From Lentinus brumalis (lineage: Eukaryota > Basidiomycota > Agaricomycetes > Polyporales > Polyporaceae), in NCBI GenBank assembly GCA_001792895.1, contig MARA01000008.1:1054001-1118000 (forward strand): a DNA stretch of 64,000 nt, in the 5' to 3' direction. The translations under genes were made by a program, and so were the position numbers. Of this stretch, positions 42,211 through 53,383 are shown piece by piece (position 1 is the stretch's first letter; each line of letters begins with the position of its first letter). The notes beneath the pieces were generated by a model. That model did no database searches. It saw only the letters and a list, made by a program, of their open reading frames with translations, and was not told the origin of the DNA.

Positions 42211-43928
42211 TTAAGAAATGAAGACCTTGCGCAAGTCCGTGAACCGATACCGCTGGTCAGGGTTCCGCGGGTCAGTCACCCATCCGTCGTTCCTAGCCGC
42301 CATCTCCTCCAGGGCCTATGACACCAATGATGAGCGCAACAGTTCTAACGAGAGCACTCGGCCAGACCAAATGACCGATCCCGACGAAACGTGCGACTCA
42401 CCTCCTTCGAGTACACCTGTCCGTTCGGGAACGCCATCGGCATGTTGTCAGCGTCCATGATCTTGCCCGTAATCCTGCACACAATCGTGGAATTCAAGTG
42501 GTGGCTGAACGGCACCTCCTTGGCGAGCTGGCCGAGGTCAGGGTTGCAGCTCGGACAGTCGACGTTCCGTGTCTCGTGCGAGTAGCACGCGGGCAGCTTC
42601 AGGGACGCGAGTCCGGCGTACATCGCGAGATGAAGCAAGGGCTCGGTCGGGAGGGTACTGAGATGGTAGATGGCCATACGGAAAGATTGGATTAGGGACG
42701 TCCACCGTGATGGGTCGTATAGCCGCTGGAGACAACGGATCGGTCAGCGCCCGCGAAAGGCTGTACGCTCGACTCGTGAGGGAACGACGACGCGCCAAGG
42801 GCAGAATGCGACATTGCCGTTCAGGAGGACCGGAGTATAAGGAAGAGACGGGTGTGGCGGTCGATGAAACGGTGGCGTGCCAGGACAAGACGCGCCTGAG
42901 AAGTGAACCGAGCGAACGGGCTACTCACCTTGTACGGTGCACAAGAGGTGGTCGGCGGGTAACACAGTAACGCCGTCGCCTGGACCATTTGGTGCTGGTG
43001 CGTGTCTTTCCACTGCAGCAGATGCTTCCTGGAATAAGCAATAGCCTCGACGCTCTTGCGTGCCCTAGCAAGCTCAATATACTCCTGTAGCCGAAGATCA
43101 AACTCAAGCGTGTTCTGCAAAGTAGACCTCAGTAGTTGCGTACGCAATAGGCTAACCGTGCTATTACCTTGAGTTTCCGGAGTGCCGCCTTGTTCTCGCT
43201 GCACCACGCCAGCGCTTCCGTGCAGCTCTTGCGAATCAGGGCATCCTCTATTCTCCGGATGTCAGAGAACAAGTCTATGTCAACAAGTTTCTATGAGATA
43301 CCGAGGGATCGTTAGCCATAGCGACAGCGAGGTGCGAAATGATGTCAGACCTCAATATCCTTCTGCTGAGCAATTATCCGCGCCGTCTTCTCCTTGCCAT
43401 TCCGCAGGGACCAATCGACGAGCCAGCGGTCGAGTCTGACATCTGCCCACCGGGCAAACTCGGCTGAGGAAGAGGATTCGAGCTCCTCCACCGAGCCTAA
43501 GTGCTGGAGCCGCTCGCGAATGACGTTCAACGTCGGGGCACCCGCCGACTCATGCATATCGGATAGCTACAAAGGTGATCGATGTGACGGCCGTGTCGTC
43601 AGCATCGCACTCTCAAAGTTAGGATACACCCAAACCTTGCGCTTGAGTCCCTCCACGCGAGAGATCATGCCGTCGATGGCCCTGACCGTCGTGTCGACGT
43701 CGGAGCAAGAGGCGTCCTTCTTGATCAGCTCATTGGCAACATTCTGGACAGCGCCTAGTTCCTTCTCGATGGCTTTCTGAGATGTACGGAACACCTTGCG
43801 GTAATTCTCATATGGCACCTGCACGCTGTGAGTGTCGTGCCACAAACGAACTGATCCGTGCAAATTACCCGTGCGAATGGTTGCTCAAAGAGCATGACCC
43901 CTTCGGTGTTGAGCTTGCTGAAGCTCAT
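42211..43928 (-). CDS. FYV10: GID/CTLH E3 ligase subunit (Fyv10/Gid9, MAEA-like)
   Basis: Catalytic RING-like subunit of the GID/CTLH ubiquitin ligase, which in yeast removes gluconeogenic enzymes after glucose return. Minus-strand exons begin MSFSKLNTEGVMLFEQPFAR and VPYENYRKVFRTSQKAIEKELG. A coiled N-region includes DTTVRAIDGMISRVEGLKRK, then a LisH-like part (RWADVRLDRWLVDWSLRNG). CTLH follows (RRIEDALIRKSCTEALAWCSENKAALRKLK, then FDLRLQEYIELARARKSVEAIAYSRKHL) and the CRA helices. The C-terminal degenerate RING reads CPSCNPDLGQLAKEVPFSHHLNSTIVCRITGKIMD and FPNGQVYSKEALEEMA. It ends KVFIS with stop at 42211. Domain order and the split RING match Fyv10/MAEA rather than its partner Rmd5. Confidence 0.92.
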
Positions 43929-45680
43929 AATGTCTGTGTGGGTCAGTGTCCTGGCGGAAAGTTCCCGAGGAGCGTATGATTGAGGATGGTCCTCGAGGCT
44001 CCTCAAGGATACAGTCTGAGTTAGTAATAGTAGGAACCGCGCGGCGTCGTGGCGTTGGGCGCCCAGACACTTAACAGCCAAATTGTTGATTTCGTATGAT
44101 AACCACTTACTAGTTATAGTAAGTCACAGCCTGATAATCATGGTTCACTTTTCTCTCAGCTCCCGTCCACATCAATCCTGCCTTGACCGCCATTGTGAGC
44201 TTGCACGAGTATTGGAATGCACATCAGCTTTACTGATGGGTCAAAATTCGTGATGTCAGATCGGGATTCCAAGTTCATAGTCATTTCGGAGTCGCATCGC
44301 ACTCAGGCTGACAATGGCGCGTCACCTTTTTCGCCGGGCTTGACCCTCTACGGTTATGCAGCTCTGGGACTCCATGCTGACTGCAGATTGTGCTTGTTTA
44401 CGATGCGGACCCAAAGGACTCAAACGGAAGCAAAGCATGACCCACATCGTGCTTCTGGGCTCGGAAAGCCTGAGACTCAGAGTCACTTTCGACCATGGCC
44501 ATATCAGGCTCAGAGTGTAAGCGGTTCTGTTCTCAATAAACCTTGGATTACACACTGACGTACATAAGCTACGCTCATGTCTAATTCCGACACCGTACTA
44601 GTGGCAGAGAATCTCAGCAGTGACGTCGTATCGCACGGGCTATCCCATCCATCCGTGACACCTCACGTAAATCATTGCTCTACGATCATCGAGTCCCAAT
44701 GCATGTCTCACCTCAGCGTTGAAGCGTACGTCGGACAGTGCTCAAGCCTGTCTCTTTCGCTGCGGAGTGGTGATCCAGCAAGGAATACGCAGACCCACTC
44801 CGCATTTTTGCGGTGCCACGTTGCTCAGCAGTTTCAAGTAAGTGTCAGTGTCAATCCGGTCATGTTCCCTGTCGTCTCGGCTCAATCAACACCAATGGAT
44901 TCCCTTCGCAAGGATAGCAGACGAGACCTCGTGTGATTCTTCACACGGAATGCGGTAAGCGATGACATCGCCCAACCCGGACCACAAGCTTCGTTGATCT
45001 GCCAAGTTGAGACATTCCAGTCCCTCCTGTCCCTGCGGGCTGGTTCGGTTTCCTGGTGAACTCGGACCAGTCGTGGCTTGAGTTGTCCCCGTACAACTTT
45101 GGCTGATTTGATGGCCTCCACCTGCCGCATTGATGGAGTCCGAACAAATACGCGAGGAGGACTCTTCCCTCTGACTCAAGCGCCACAATCGAAGCTTCAT
45201 ACATTTGTGATTCTTACAGTTGACGCCACTCCAGGTGTACTCTAGGAAGAGGAAAATAGCACAGCGCTGAATGGTCAAACACAGCTTACAAAGTCAAAGG
45301 ATGCGCCCGACATTGCTTGCCGGCGGACCATCGCTGAAACAAGTCCACCCCGAGATGTCCGTCCGGTACGGCTCGGCTTGCCTTCGGGCACCTTTGCTGC
45401 TTGTCCTCTACCATCTCACTCCCCGCCCTGACTGACTTAGAACTGGAGCGCCTCGTCGTCGGCATGCTATGTAGTATCCTTGTCTACCATACGGGTCGCT
45501 CTGGACACCTATGCTTCACCACAGGAAGGCTAAGCGTCACCTCGTCATTCTCGCTGTATATATACGTCTGCGACATGAACCATCGTCAGCACCATCCAGC
45601 AGCTACTGCTCGACGCACTCCCCCGGCTTCACGCCAAGTCCTCCACACAGCGGCCCCGAGCTCCTCCCGATAGTAACAAG
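43929..45680. other. Gene-poor stretch upstream of DUF6593 copy 2
   Basis: About 1.75 kb. A plus-strand frame at 44577-44936 (119 residues, Ser/His/Val-rich) lacks any domain. A small perfect inverted repeat (ACTTACTA, 4-nt loop, TAGTAAGT) lies at 44105-44124. A TATATATA element at 45557-45564 belongs to the next gene. Confidence 0.35.
45557..45564 (+). promoter_or_regulatory. TATA box of DUF6593 copy 2
   Basis: TATATATA about 117 nt upstream of the ATG at 45681, comparable to the paralog's element. Confidence 0.5.
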
Positions 45681-46409
45681 ATGAATCCCTACGGACAAGG
45701 ACAGTGGCAACAGGAGGGCGGCGGTGCGCCCTCAATCTTCGGTGCACTCCCCTCCGTGGTCACATCGGCCCGAACGTGATCCACGCCGACAGCGTCGCGT
45801 ACCACTTTACCAACCTCAAGAGCACCGTCCTCAACTCCACCATCGTCGGCCCGCAGCAGCGCACGCTATACCGTGTCGTGACGGAGTCGAGCGCACCGGC
45901 GTGCACCGTCTTCAAGGACAACGAGAGCAGAAGCATAGCAATGCTGCAGTGGCAGCCGAACGCGACAGTTGAGATTCGGAGCGTCGCGCCGCAGCAGCGT
46001 GTGCGTGACTGGCTGAGACTTTCATCGGACCAGAGGTGCGTGAACACTGAGCGGTTGTTTCGCCGCTGTCCTTGGTCAGCTCTACTACGCTACTACAATG
46101 GTACTAATCATGTGCATCACGCAGTCGCAGAGTCATGGAGGTCGGTGGTGTGCAATACGCATGGGCGCCGATGCAAGGCTTCATCTGCGTACGTACCCCT
46201 TCATACTCCGCCGCCTCCGTCGTCCCCGATGGTCACGTCTGAGACAGATGTATAAAGTGCACACCAGCGCACCTCGAGTGCTCGGTCGCATCGCTCGGGT
46301 GCCAAACTCGGTCACGCTCGAGCTGACCCAGGAAGCGATGCATCTGAACCTCCTCGAGCCTGCGCTCGTCGCAACTGTCCTGCTCAGCTGCGGTGCAAGC
46401 ATCGACTAG
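45681..46409 (+). CDS. DUF6593 family protein (copy 2), frame-broken
   Basis: Paralog of the gene at 34380-35080 with the same exon plan. It starts MNPYGQGQWQQEGGGAPSIFGALPSVV and later reads DSVAYHFTNLKSTVLNSTIVGPQQRTLYRV, CTVFKDNESRSIAMLQWQP and RVRDWLRLSSDQ. After a GTGCGT intron comes VMEVGGVQYAWAPMQGFIC, and after a second intron MYKVHTSAPRVLGRIARVPN. It ends VLLSCGASID at 46409. The frame breaks once: the reading from the start codon hits a stop near 45777, and the rest continues one frame over. One more C in the CCC run near 45770 would join them. The rest is fully conserved, so either the gene is newly broken or the base count is wrong. Confidence 0.78.
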
Positions 46410-47736
46410 ACTTCGTATCCGTGCTCTTCGCGATGGGGTCGGTCTGCCACAACGTCCCGCACATCTTCTCGGATTGCTGTTTGTCGTGAATCGGCCTGTT
46501 CCTTTGATGTTCCACCTGCGTCCAATGTCGGGTCCCGTTGCCCATGTCCCACTACTGTATCACATAGCTGCCTCCGACCGACGTATCTGTCACTAGACCA
46601 CTAGACCACTAGACCACTAGACTAGACATCGCCGCAACCTGCTGTCTTCGCTTTCGTATGCATCAACGACCGTTATTGGTGCATTTTTTTGTTACGTTTG
46701 CCAGACCGAGCTCGAGATCCCTTACTCGTGGCAACTCACTTGATTACTTGTAAGGCGCCCTCGCATTGAGGCTCTCACAAGCTGACCGCATATCTGTACT
46801 CAAGATTGTGTTCGGTGTCAGAGGATGAATTGACAGTGCTGCACTCATTGTGACACTCCCACTCGTATAACCTGCGGTCGAATGGGTTGTAACTCTAGGC
46901 AGGATACCAAGTAGGACGGGGTTTTAAAAAGCGCCTCGTTACATGAAAGCACCCGCATCATCAGCGATGCCGTTGTATTATCGGGCGACCGGGACCCTTC
47001 TAGCCACAGCTCAGTGGCTACGCTTCATCTGGCCTTGATATCCTCCTTCCACTGACTAGTTCCCCACTCAATGCGTGTCCGCAATTACGACTAGCACGCC
47101 CAACCTGAAATTTGAAACCTATAGCAAAACTGCGGTCTGGGAGTGATAGTCCTGTACATCCCATGAGCTCAGAGGAAGTCGAAGACCCAAGTTGCCAGTA
47201 TCACACCCAAACCGGTGCGTCTTTTCCTGCTCCGAGGAACAACGGGGGGCGCCTCCGTCTCCACACACACGTACTTCTCTGCCGGAAGCCTCCTACGTAC
47301 GCCGCAGATAACTCCGCGCACAGCCCGCAGAAAAGACAATCATGCATGAGGCGTTCACTCCAAGTTCACTCCCTCTATCGTTGATGCGCCCGACGGAACG
47401 TACGTGGACGAGGACGCGCTTTCCGTCGCGAGGCTTCCCGATATTCGCCGGAATGCAGGGCCACCCAACAGCTCGCGTGGCATCCTCGATATAAATGCGG
47501 ATAGAGATGATGTAGATGTACCCAGTACATGCACTAGCTGAGTAAGGGAGTGTGGTTAAGTGGCAACGTGTCTCGGAACCAATAGTGCTCGTCAAGTCGA
47601 CGTGGGTATACACCGTCATGTCCATAGTAATCAGTGTCCGCAGTGTCCCCGCTGGCGGCCTGCGCTGGCCAACGGCCCTACCGCCCAATCCGAACTCTAC
47701 ACCTACTGACGCACCCGCGCCCCCACCGCTTCGATC
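46410..47736. other. Gene-poor stretch
   Basis: About 1.3 kb between the convergent DUF6593 copy 2 and the kinase gene. Contains a short 8-bp tandem repeat. No supported gene. Confidence 0.4.
46591..46622 (+). repeat. 8-bp tandem repeat (CACTAGAC x4)
   Basis: Four exact head-to-tail copies of CACTAGAC, followed by a partial TAGAC. A likely length-variable microsatellite. Confidence 0.85.
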
Positions 47737-50692
47737 TCAGACCATGAATTGCTGCTGGATACCCGGGTTCGCCGCCGCAGCCACAGTCGGAGATACGAGC
47801 GCATCGAGCCGCCACTCGTTCCGCAGCCGCTGGCACAGGTTCTTGAACGTCGTCACCGAGCCCTTCTCCAGCGCGATTCCGATAACGGTCTCGTACCCCG
47901 CCGCGAGACCGTCTGCACGGCTCCGCGCACCCGGGAAGGACATCTGGCCCATGCGAGGCGTCGTGTGCATACCGTGAGAGTGTGTGACCGAGGAGCACGA
48001 CGAGAACTCCACGCGGAAGCGGACTTGCTTCTGCACCATCGTCGAGCCGTCGTAGATGTCGTCCATCCGGCAGAGGATCACACTAAAGCCGCTCCTGTCT
48101 TCGATAGCAAGCGACACGCCGAAGTGTTCGAGGAGCCGTGTCGTCTCGGAGCGCGTGGTCGGAAGCTCGAGCACAGAGTACAGCACGATCGACTGCACCT
48201 TCCAGTGGAACAAGTTCGAGAACCAGCCCTTAAACTCGCCGACGGCGGGAGACATACCCGCAGTTGGAGGTGAGCCTGGCCGAGGGGATCCTACGGAGAA
48301 GGTCGAGCGCTTGTGGAGGACAGGTGGGCCGTGGAAGTCCAGTGGCGGAGCTTGAGAGAAGTCAGTAACAGGCCATCGCAACGACGGGGTGACAGAAGAG
48401 CTTACGTCGTCCCTTTCCGCTCTTCTTCCCTGGGTACTGCTGGTGGCCGTAGCCGTTCTCGTGAATGAAGAGCACGTTGCCCATCTCCTTCGCCATGGGA
48501 ACCGAGTGTCCGAATCCCAGACCGCCAGAGTTGCATACCGAATCCGCTTGCGACGTCCGTGTGCCCGACGCAAGTCTGTTCTCCTTATCTTCGGATCCAG
48601 ACGACTTCTGTCCCCCGCCGTGGTGAGAAGCATGGCCCGGTGCCGACCAATTACGACGTCCTTCATCGATAGAAAGCCTGTGTTCCGGTCTCGGGATGCG
48701 CTGAGGCAACATACGATCGCCATCCGCCGCGTTCCACTGCGCGTTTCCACTGGTTGCGTAAGGGTGTGTGTGATCTTGCATTTCCACGTCGGAACATCGA
48801 GGTGTCGTGAGCATCGGACTCCCTTGGACAGCGTCTCTTCCGGCGCCTTGAGACAATGTAAGCATGGGCAGCACAGGTTGAGGAGCAGCCGGAAGAGGCA
48901 CAGGCGCATGGATAACTCCAGGATGGGAGGCAGTATAGTAGGAGGAGCGCGCTGAACTGGACCCGCCATACGTCGGGGGCCTCATCAGGGACGCTGAGAA
49001 CCCGCTGAGTCGATGGTGACCGTCTTGCGCTGCATTGGAGGAGGCATGTGACGCGGATGAGGCAGATCCCGGCCGACGTGGCCGGACATGGTCTGTGAAC
49101 GGGCACGAGTGATGTCTGGATTGGGCACGAACGAGGGCGGGCTCATGAGCACGGCAGAGTTCCTTTCCGCCTGAGGACGTGGCTTCTGAGGACGCGGGCC
49201 AACAGGGGACGGCGGATGAGGCCGAGTAGGTGCTTGCACAGCGGTGGTAACCGCGAGCCGAGGCTTGGGAGAAGGAGTGCGTGAAGGGGGCGCAGGCGCA
49301 GGACGATCGGAGCGCAGGAGCGATGACACAGGTATGGCCGGAGCACCCCGAGCGAGATCCAAAGAATGACGGCCAGGCTTCGAACGGGGAGCAGCGTATT
49401 GCTTGGTGATGACCTTGCCAGGAGTGCTAAGTACCTCGTCGATATCCATCAGGATACCGTGCTCGCCCATGGTCTGCTCGCGATGCTTGTGCAGGAGGAA
49501 GTAGAACGCCTTTGCCAATGTGCCTAGACCAGCAGGACTCAGAAGATCCAGGCGAATGGACCCGATGTCGGCGTGGCGGCCCCAGATGACACAGAGAGAC
49601 TCAAACAAGTCACGGTCGATATGCAGTGCGGACGGTAGAGGCCTAGCCAGTTCCGAGACAGGAGGTGCTGGAACGTAGGTAATTCCGGGAGTAGCGCCAT
49701 CGAGCCAAGGATGAGCCAGTATTTCGGCCATCTGAGCAGGGCGGTCAGCGATAGCATAAGGCAAACCATATCGACACTCACGGAAATTCGCTTGTTGACA
49801 TCGACGACAAGCATCCGAGACAGAAGATCCTTCGCCAAGGGGTCGACAAAGCTCGGCATGTCGTACTTGCCAACCTTGACCTTCGTGAGCAGAGTGCGTA
49901 CGTTCTTGTCGTCGAAAGGAAGACGCCCAGTCAGCAAGGCATACAAGATGACGCCGCAGCTCCAGATATCCGTAGCAGTCCCGCAGTACTTGTGACCATT
50001 GACGATCTCCGGGCTAGCATAGTGCGGACTGCCGCAGCTAGTCTCTAGCTGAAGGGTCGGCGGCGCGAAGGCCGCCATGCCCCAGTCCGCGATCTTGACG
50101 AGCGGGGGGTTGAGCGAGTGGATGAGAATATTCTCCGGCTTCAGGTCACGATGGATGATGGAGAACGTATGCGCATAGTTGAGGCCATAGACGACCTGCT
50201 TAAAGTACGCGAGCGCCTCGAGAGGGGCAGCCGCCCGCGGTTGACGAGGAAGTCGAAGAGCTCGCCGCCTTCAACGTACTCGAGGATGAGGTAGAGCTCC
50301 TTCTCGCCCTCGTAGACATCATATATGCGCATGATGTTCGGATGATTCATGAGCTTCATCATGATGATCTCCCTGTCGATACCCAGGCGCTGCTTCTCCG
50401 CCTTGGCCTGTGCGTTGGACGAGTTGCGCGAAGAAAGAAACGGCTGGAGCGGGAGGATCTTGACGGCAGCGAGCTGACCAGTACGCCGGTGGCGGGCGAT
50501 CTTGACTCGCCCGCTGGCGCCCTTCCCGACGCACTCCCCGATGATCCAGGGGCCGACGTACTTGGCGTCATCCGGGTATTCGAACGCGTCGGTACCTGCG
50601 GCGGCCTTCTCCTTCTGCCAACGGGTCCCGAGGGGAGTCGCGTACTTGACCGGCGGCGCGCGGGGAGGACTTGCGTCCACAGATGTCGACAT
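47737..50692 (-). CDS. Gin4/Hsl1-like (Nim1-related) protein kinase
   Basis: CAMK-group Ser/Thr kinase of the type that couples septins and morphogenesis to mitotic entry. It starts at 50692; the kinase domain has IIGECVGKGASGRVKIARH, AAVKILPL (Lys), YLILEYVEGGELFDFLVNRG and IIHRDLKPENILI. It continues KIADWGMAAF (DWG for DFG, common in this group), ETSCGSPHYASPEIV and DIWSCGVILYALLTG. After an intron (49732-49781) comes MAEILAHPWLDG, then a long disordered Pro/Ser/Arg-rich middle. The C-terminal KGWFSNLFHWKVQSIVLYS through VRFRVEFSSCS, ending QQQFMV, looks like a KA1-type membrane-binding domain. The frame shifts at 50224-50227 (G-run, inside RGRLP/EALAYF) and near 48998-49010; each would be mended by one C/G base. 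A kinase of this size and domain order fits Gin4/Kcc4/Hsl1 best. Confidence 0.85.
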
Positions 50693-51203
50693 GGTGCAAA
50701 GAGCGGAGACGGAACTAGAGAACTGCCAGGGATGTAGAGTAGTTGTTGGGCTAGACGTCGACTTCGAGTGGAAGGTGACGAGCAGTCAGTGGTAGAGATG
50801 TTGTGGACTTAGAAGTGTGGCCGGAGATGTTGCCCGCCGTCGTTGCGGGGAATAGATGTGTTGTGATCGCAGAACGGTAGAAGTGTCGCTCGAAGTGTTG
50901 CCCGCTGTTGCCGGTGACGAGCGGTGCGAGATAGATATGTTGCAGATGGAGAAGTGTCGCTCGGCGCCGTCGTCGACGACCAGCACGACCAGGTGGTGGT
51001 AAGGAAGAAAGCCGGGAAGAAGCCAACCTCCGCCGTCGCCGGCCAGCCGCTGCCCGCCAAACAACGCGCAAACAACGCGACCGAATAACCACGTGTGCCC
51101 GACGCGGCACGTGCAACACGGCCGACGCAGAAGGAGCACATCATAGCTCGGAGATACAGCCTGCTCATACATGATAGACAAATCAAGAGCCGTCCCCCAG
51201 AGG
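50693..51203. other. Kinase promoter with a degenerate repeat copy
   Basis: About 510 bp between the kinase start and the GH30 3' end, both on the minus strand. A GTTG- and GAAGTGTCGCTCG-type motif recurs several times (50810-50975). The segment about 50998-51110 is a diverged copy of 54339-54425. No gene. Confidence 0.45.
50998..51110. repeat. Dispersed repeat, copy A
   Basis: Shares ordered blocks with 54339-54425: AGGAAGAAAG, AGAAGCCAACC, CCGC, AAACAA, CCACGT and GACGCGGCA. By eye the copies are diverged, with copy A about 25 bp longer. No terminal inverted repeats seen. Confidence 0.5.
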
Positions 51204-53031
51204 CTAGTTGAACAGCAGCGTAGTGATGCTCAGCCCTGGCAGCGACACCGACGAAGACGCGCCAAACGTCTGCCAATCCGTACTCGGGCTCGTCACCGCG
51301 CCCCCTACAAAGTTCCCGAGCGCCGCCTGCGACGGCTGCACGGAGACTGCACTGTTCCCCATGTTCATCAGGATCAGCGACGCACGCGCACTGCCGACGG
51401 GCGTGGACTCAGACTGCTGGTTGGGGCTCTTGAATGCCATGCCGACCACGCCCGACGGAAGCCCGCTGACGGCGAAGCGCGTCGAGCCGAGCCAGATGAA
51501 GTTCGCGAAGTGCTTCATGAGGAAGAGACGCTTCGTCTGATACACGGCGGTGTTGTGGTTTGAGGCGTAGCTGGGGTCGTAGTAGATCTGTAGATATGGA
51601 CATGAGACACCTCACTGTGTACTTGAGATGCGAGAAGACGCACCAAGCCATCGTTCCAGCCATTTGAGTTGGCGTTCGTAACGCAAGAGGGGTTGTTGAG
51701 GGGCGAGCATCCGATGCCGTTGGAGAGAGCCGTCCAGAAATCGAAGTGCGCGTCTTGACTGCAACTCATCAGCACTTCACCACAGCAGGCAGCACAGGTG
51801 CCGAACGTACGCTTGTGTGAAGCTCTGATACAAGAGCTGCCCAAGCTGCAGTGCGCCAATCATCGTCGGTCTGCACAAGCTCCACGTCAGATCGGCCACA
51901 TCATGCGTACCAACTCGCTCACTCATAAGTCGATCCATACGTCAACGTCGCAGCCGGGTTGCTCTGCTGGCCCGAGTTCGCCGCCCTGAAGCAGCAGATC
52001 TCGGTGAACCAGGTGTTGACACCGCTGAGGTTTCTCCCGACGGACCCCAGCTGCGCCACGCTCGCGTCGTTATTGAATCCGTACTGGTGGTGGCTGACGG
52101 CCGCGAGTGCACCCTTCCGCACCTGCGGGAGCCACTGGGACGCCTCGGGGAGGAAGTTGCCCGTGCTGCTGGACTCGTCCGCCATGATGCCGACGGACTG
52201 CAAGCCTTGTGCATCAAGGGCGTCGCGGAGGGTATTGACGACGTTGGCGCGTTGCTGGGGCGTGACTTGCATGCCTTCCTGGCCGCAGGTCCCGAACGTC
52301 TGAGATCCACCAGTGCAGGTCAGTCACCAACCTGGTCGTAAGGGTCGAGCCGAAAAGGTCATAACGTACATCGTCAGGCTCGTTCATAGGTGACACATGC
52401 GTGAAGCGGATTCCCTGGTCCCTGAAGTGCGCGATGACGTCCGCGAGGTATTTGGCGTACGCCTGGATCTGCCCATCGACGAGGTTTCCGCCGCACGAGC
52501 GACCATTGGTCGTCATAGTCGTGGGGGCCGAGTTCACAAATGCGGTGAGCTGGGGAACGTTGTTCTGCGCGGCCTTCTGCAGGAAGAATACACCTGCGGC
52601 ATCCGCGCTCCAGTTGTACACACCCGGCGAGACGTAGAATGTCTGCGGAGCGCGACTGCGACATGCAACGGGGTTTAAGCAGAGCCTGTGAAGAGAGGCC
52701 TGAAGTGTTACGCACGTTGGGTTGTTGACTCCTACCCCTCCGCCGCCGATATTGAAGCGGTATGACGTCAGACCCGCGCCGGAGGAGCTGAACAGCAGTT
52801 GTGCGACCTGCTCGCGGACGTTGTCCGGGAATTTGAACACGTCGTTCGGCCACCAAGCACCGCTTGCCCCGATGCCATTCATCGTTTGGCCGGGCGTTGA
52901 CGATACGGAAAAAGCTGAACAGCAAAACGAAAATCAGCCTGTTAGGTCGAGCACACCATGTGAGATGACGTACCAGAGATTGTGGTATAGTGGATGCCAA
53001 GAAGCACCAGCGCAAGGAATACACGAGCCAT
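51204..53031 (-). CDS. GH30 endo-beta-1,6-galactanase-type glycoside hydrolase
   Basis: Secreted glycanase. The first exon gives signal peptide MARVFLALVLLGIHYTTIS. Later exons: MNGIGASGAWWPNDVFKFPDN, LTSYRFNIGGGGVG, PQTFYVSPGVYNWSADAAGVFFL and AFVNSAPTTMTTNGRSCGG. FTHVSPMNEPDD holds the acid/base Glu, and VSHHQYGFNN and GVNTWFTEICCF follow, the latter with the nucleophile Glu. The C-terminal beta-domain (FANFIWLGSTRFAVSG through SITTLLFN) fits clan GH-A members with a side beta-sandwich. The NGRSCGG and TEICC patterns point to the fungal beta-1,6-galactanase branch of GH30, which acts on arabinogalactan side chains; this sub-assignment is from memory. Catalytic residues are intact. At least five introns. 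The TATA box is about 70 nt upstream. Confidence 0.9.
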
Positions 53032-53098
53032 CTTCGTTGTCCGGTGTGTGCTCAGCGACGGCACTGTCTCGCAAACGTTGTCGACAGGCTCGCGGCTC

Positions 53099-53106
53099 TA
53101 TATATA
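53099..53106 (-). promoter_or_regulatory. TATA box of GH30 gene
   Basis: TATATATA about 70 nt upstream of the start at 53031, the right place for a fungal core promoter. Confidence 0.6.
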
Positions 53107-53383
53107 GGGGAGGGGTAAGAGCCTCAAGGCCACAACCTCGGCACCCCAACGCCCGAGGCTTCCGATAATCCACCACATGGCCCGCGGTCTGATATGTCGC
53201 TGATCCCAAGACCGTAAAGTTCTTCTCTCCGCGGAACCTGTTCTTACCGCTGCCCGGACAGCATCCGAGAATATTCAACGAAGACAGCTATTTGCCGGGA
53301 CGATCCGAGCGGGCCGCCTGCCTCCACGATAGAAGATGTATCTTGATGCAACGCATTCAGCAGCGCGAGCATGGCACAACAGG

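Noticed and set aside
47749..48955. Plus-strand frames of 174 and 188 codons opposite the kinase C-terminus
   Set aside because: Antisense shadows of a well-supported minus-strand exon, with biased Arg/His composition.
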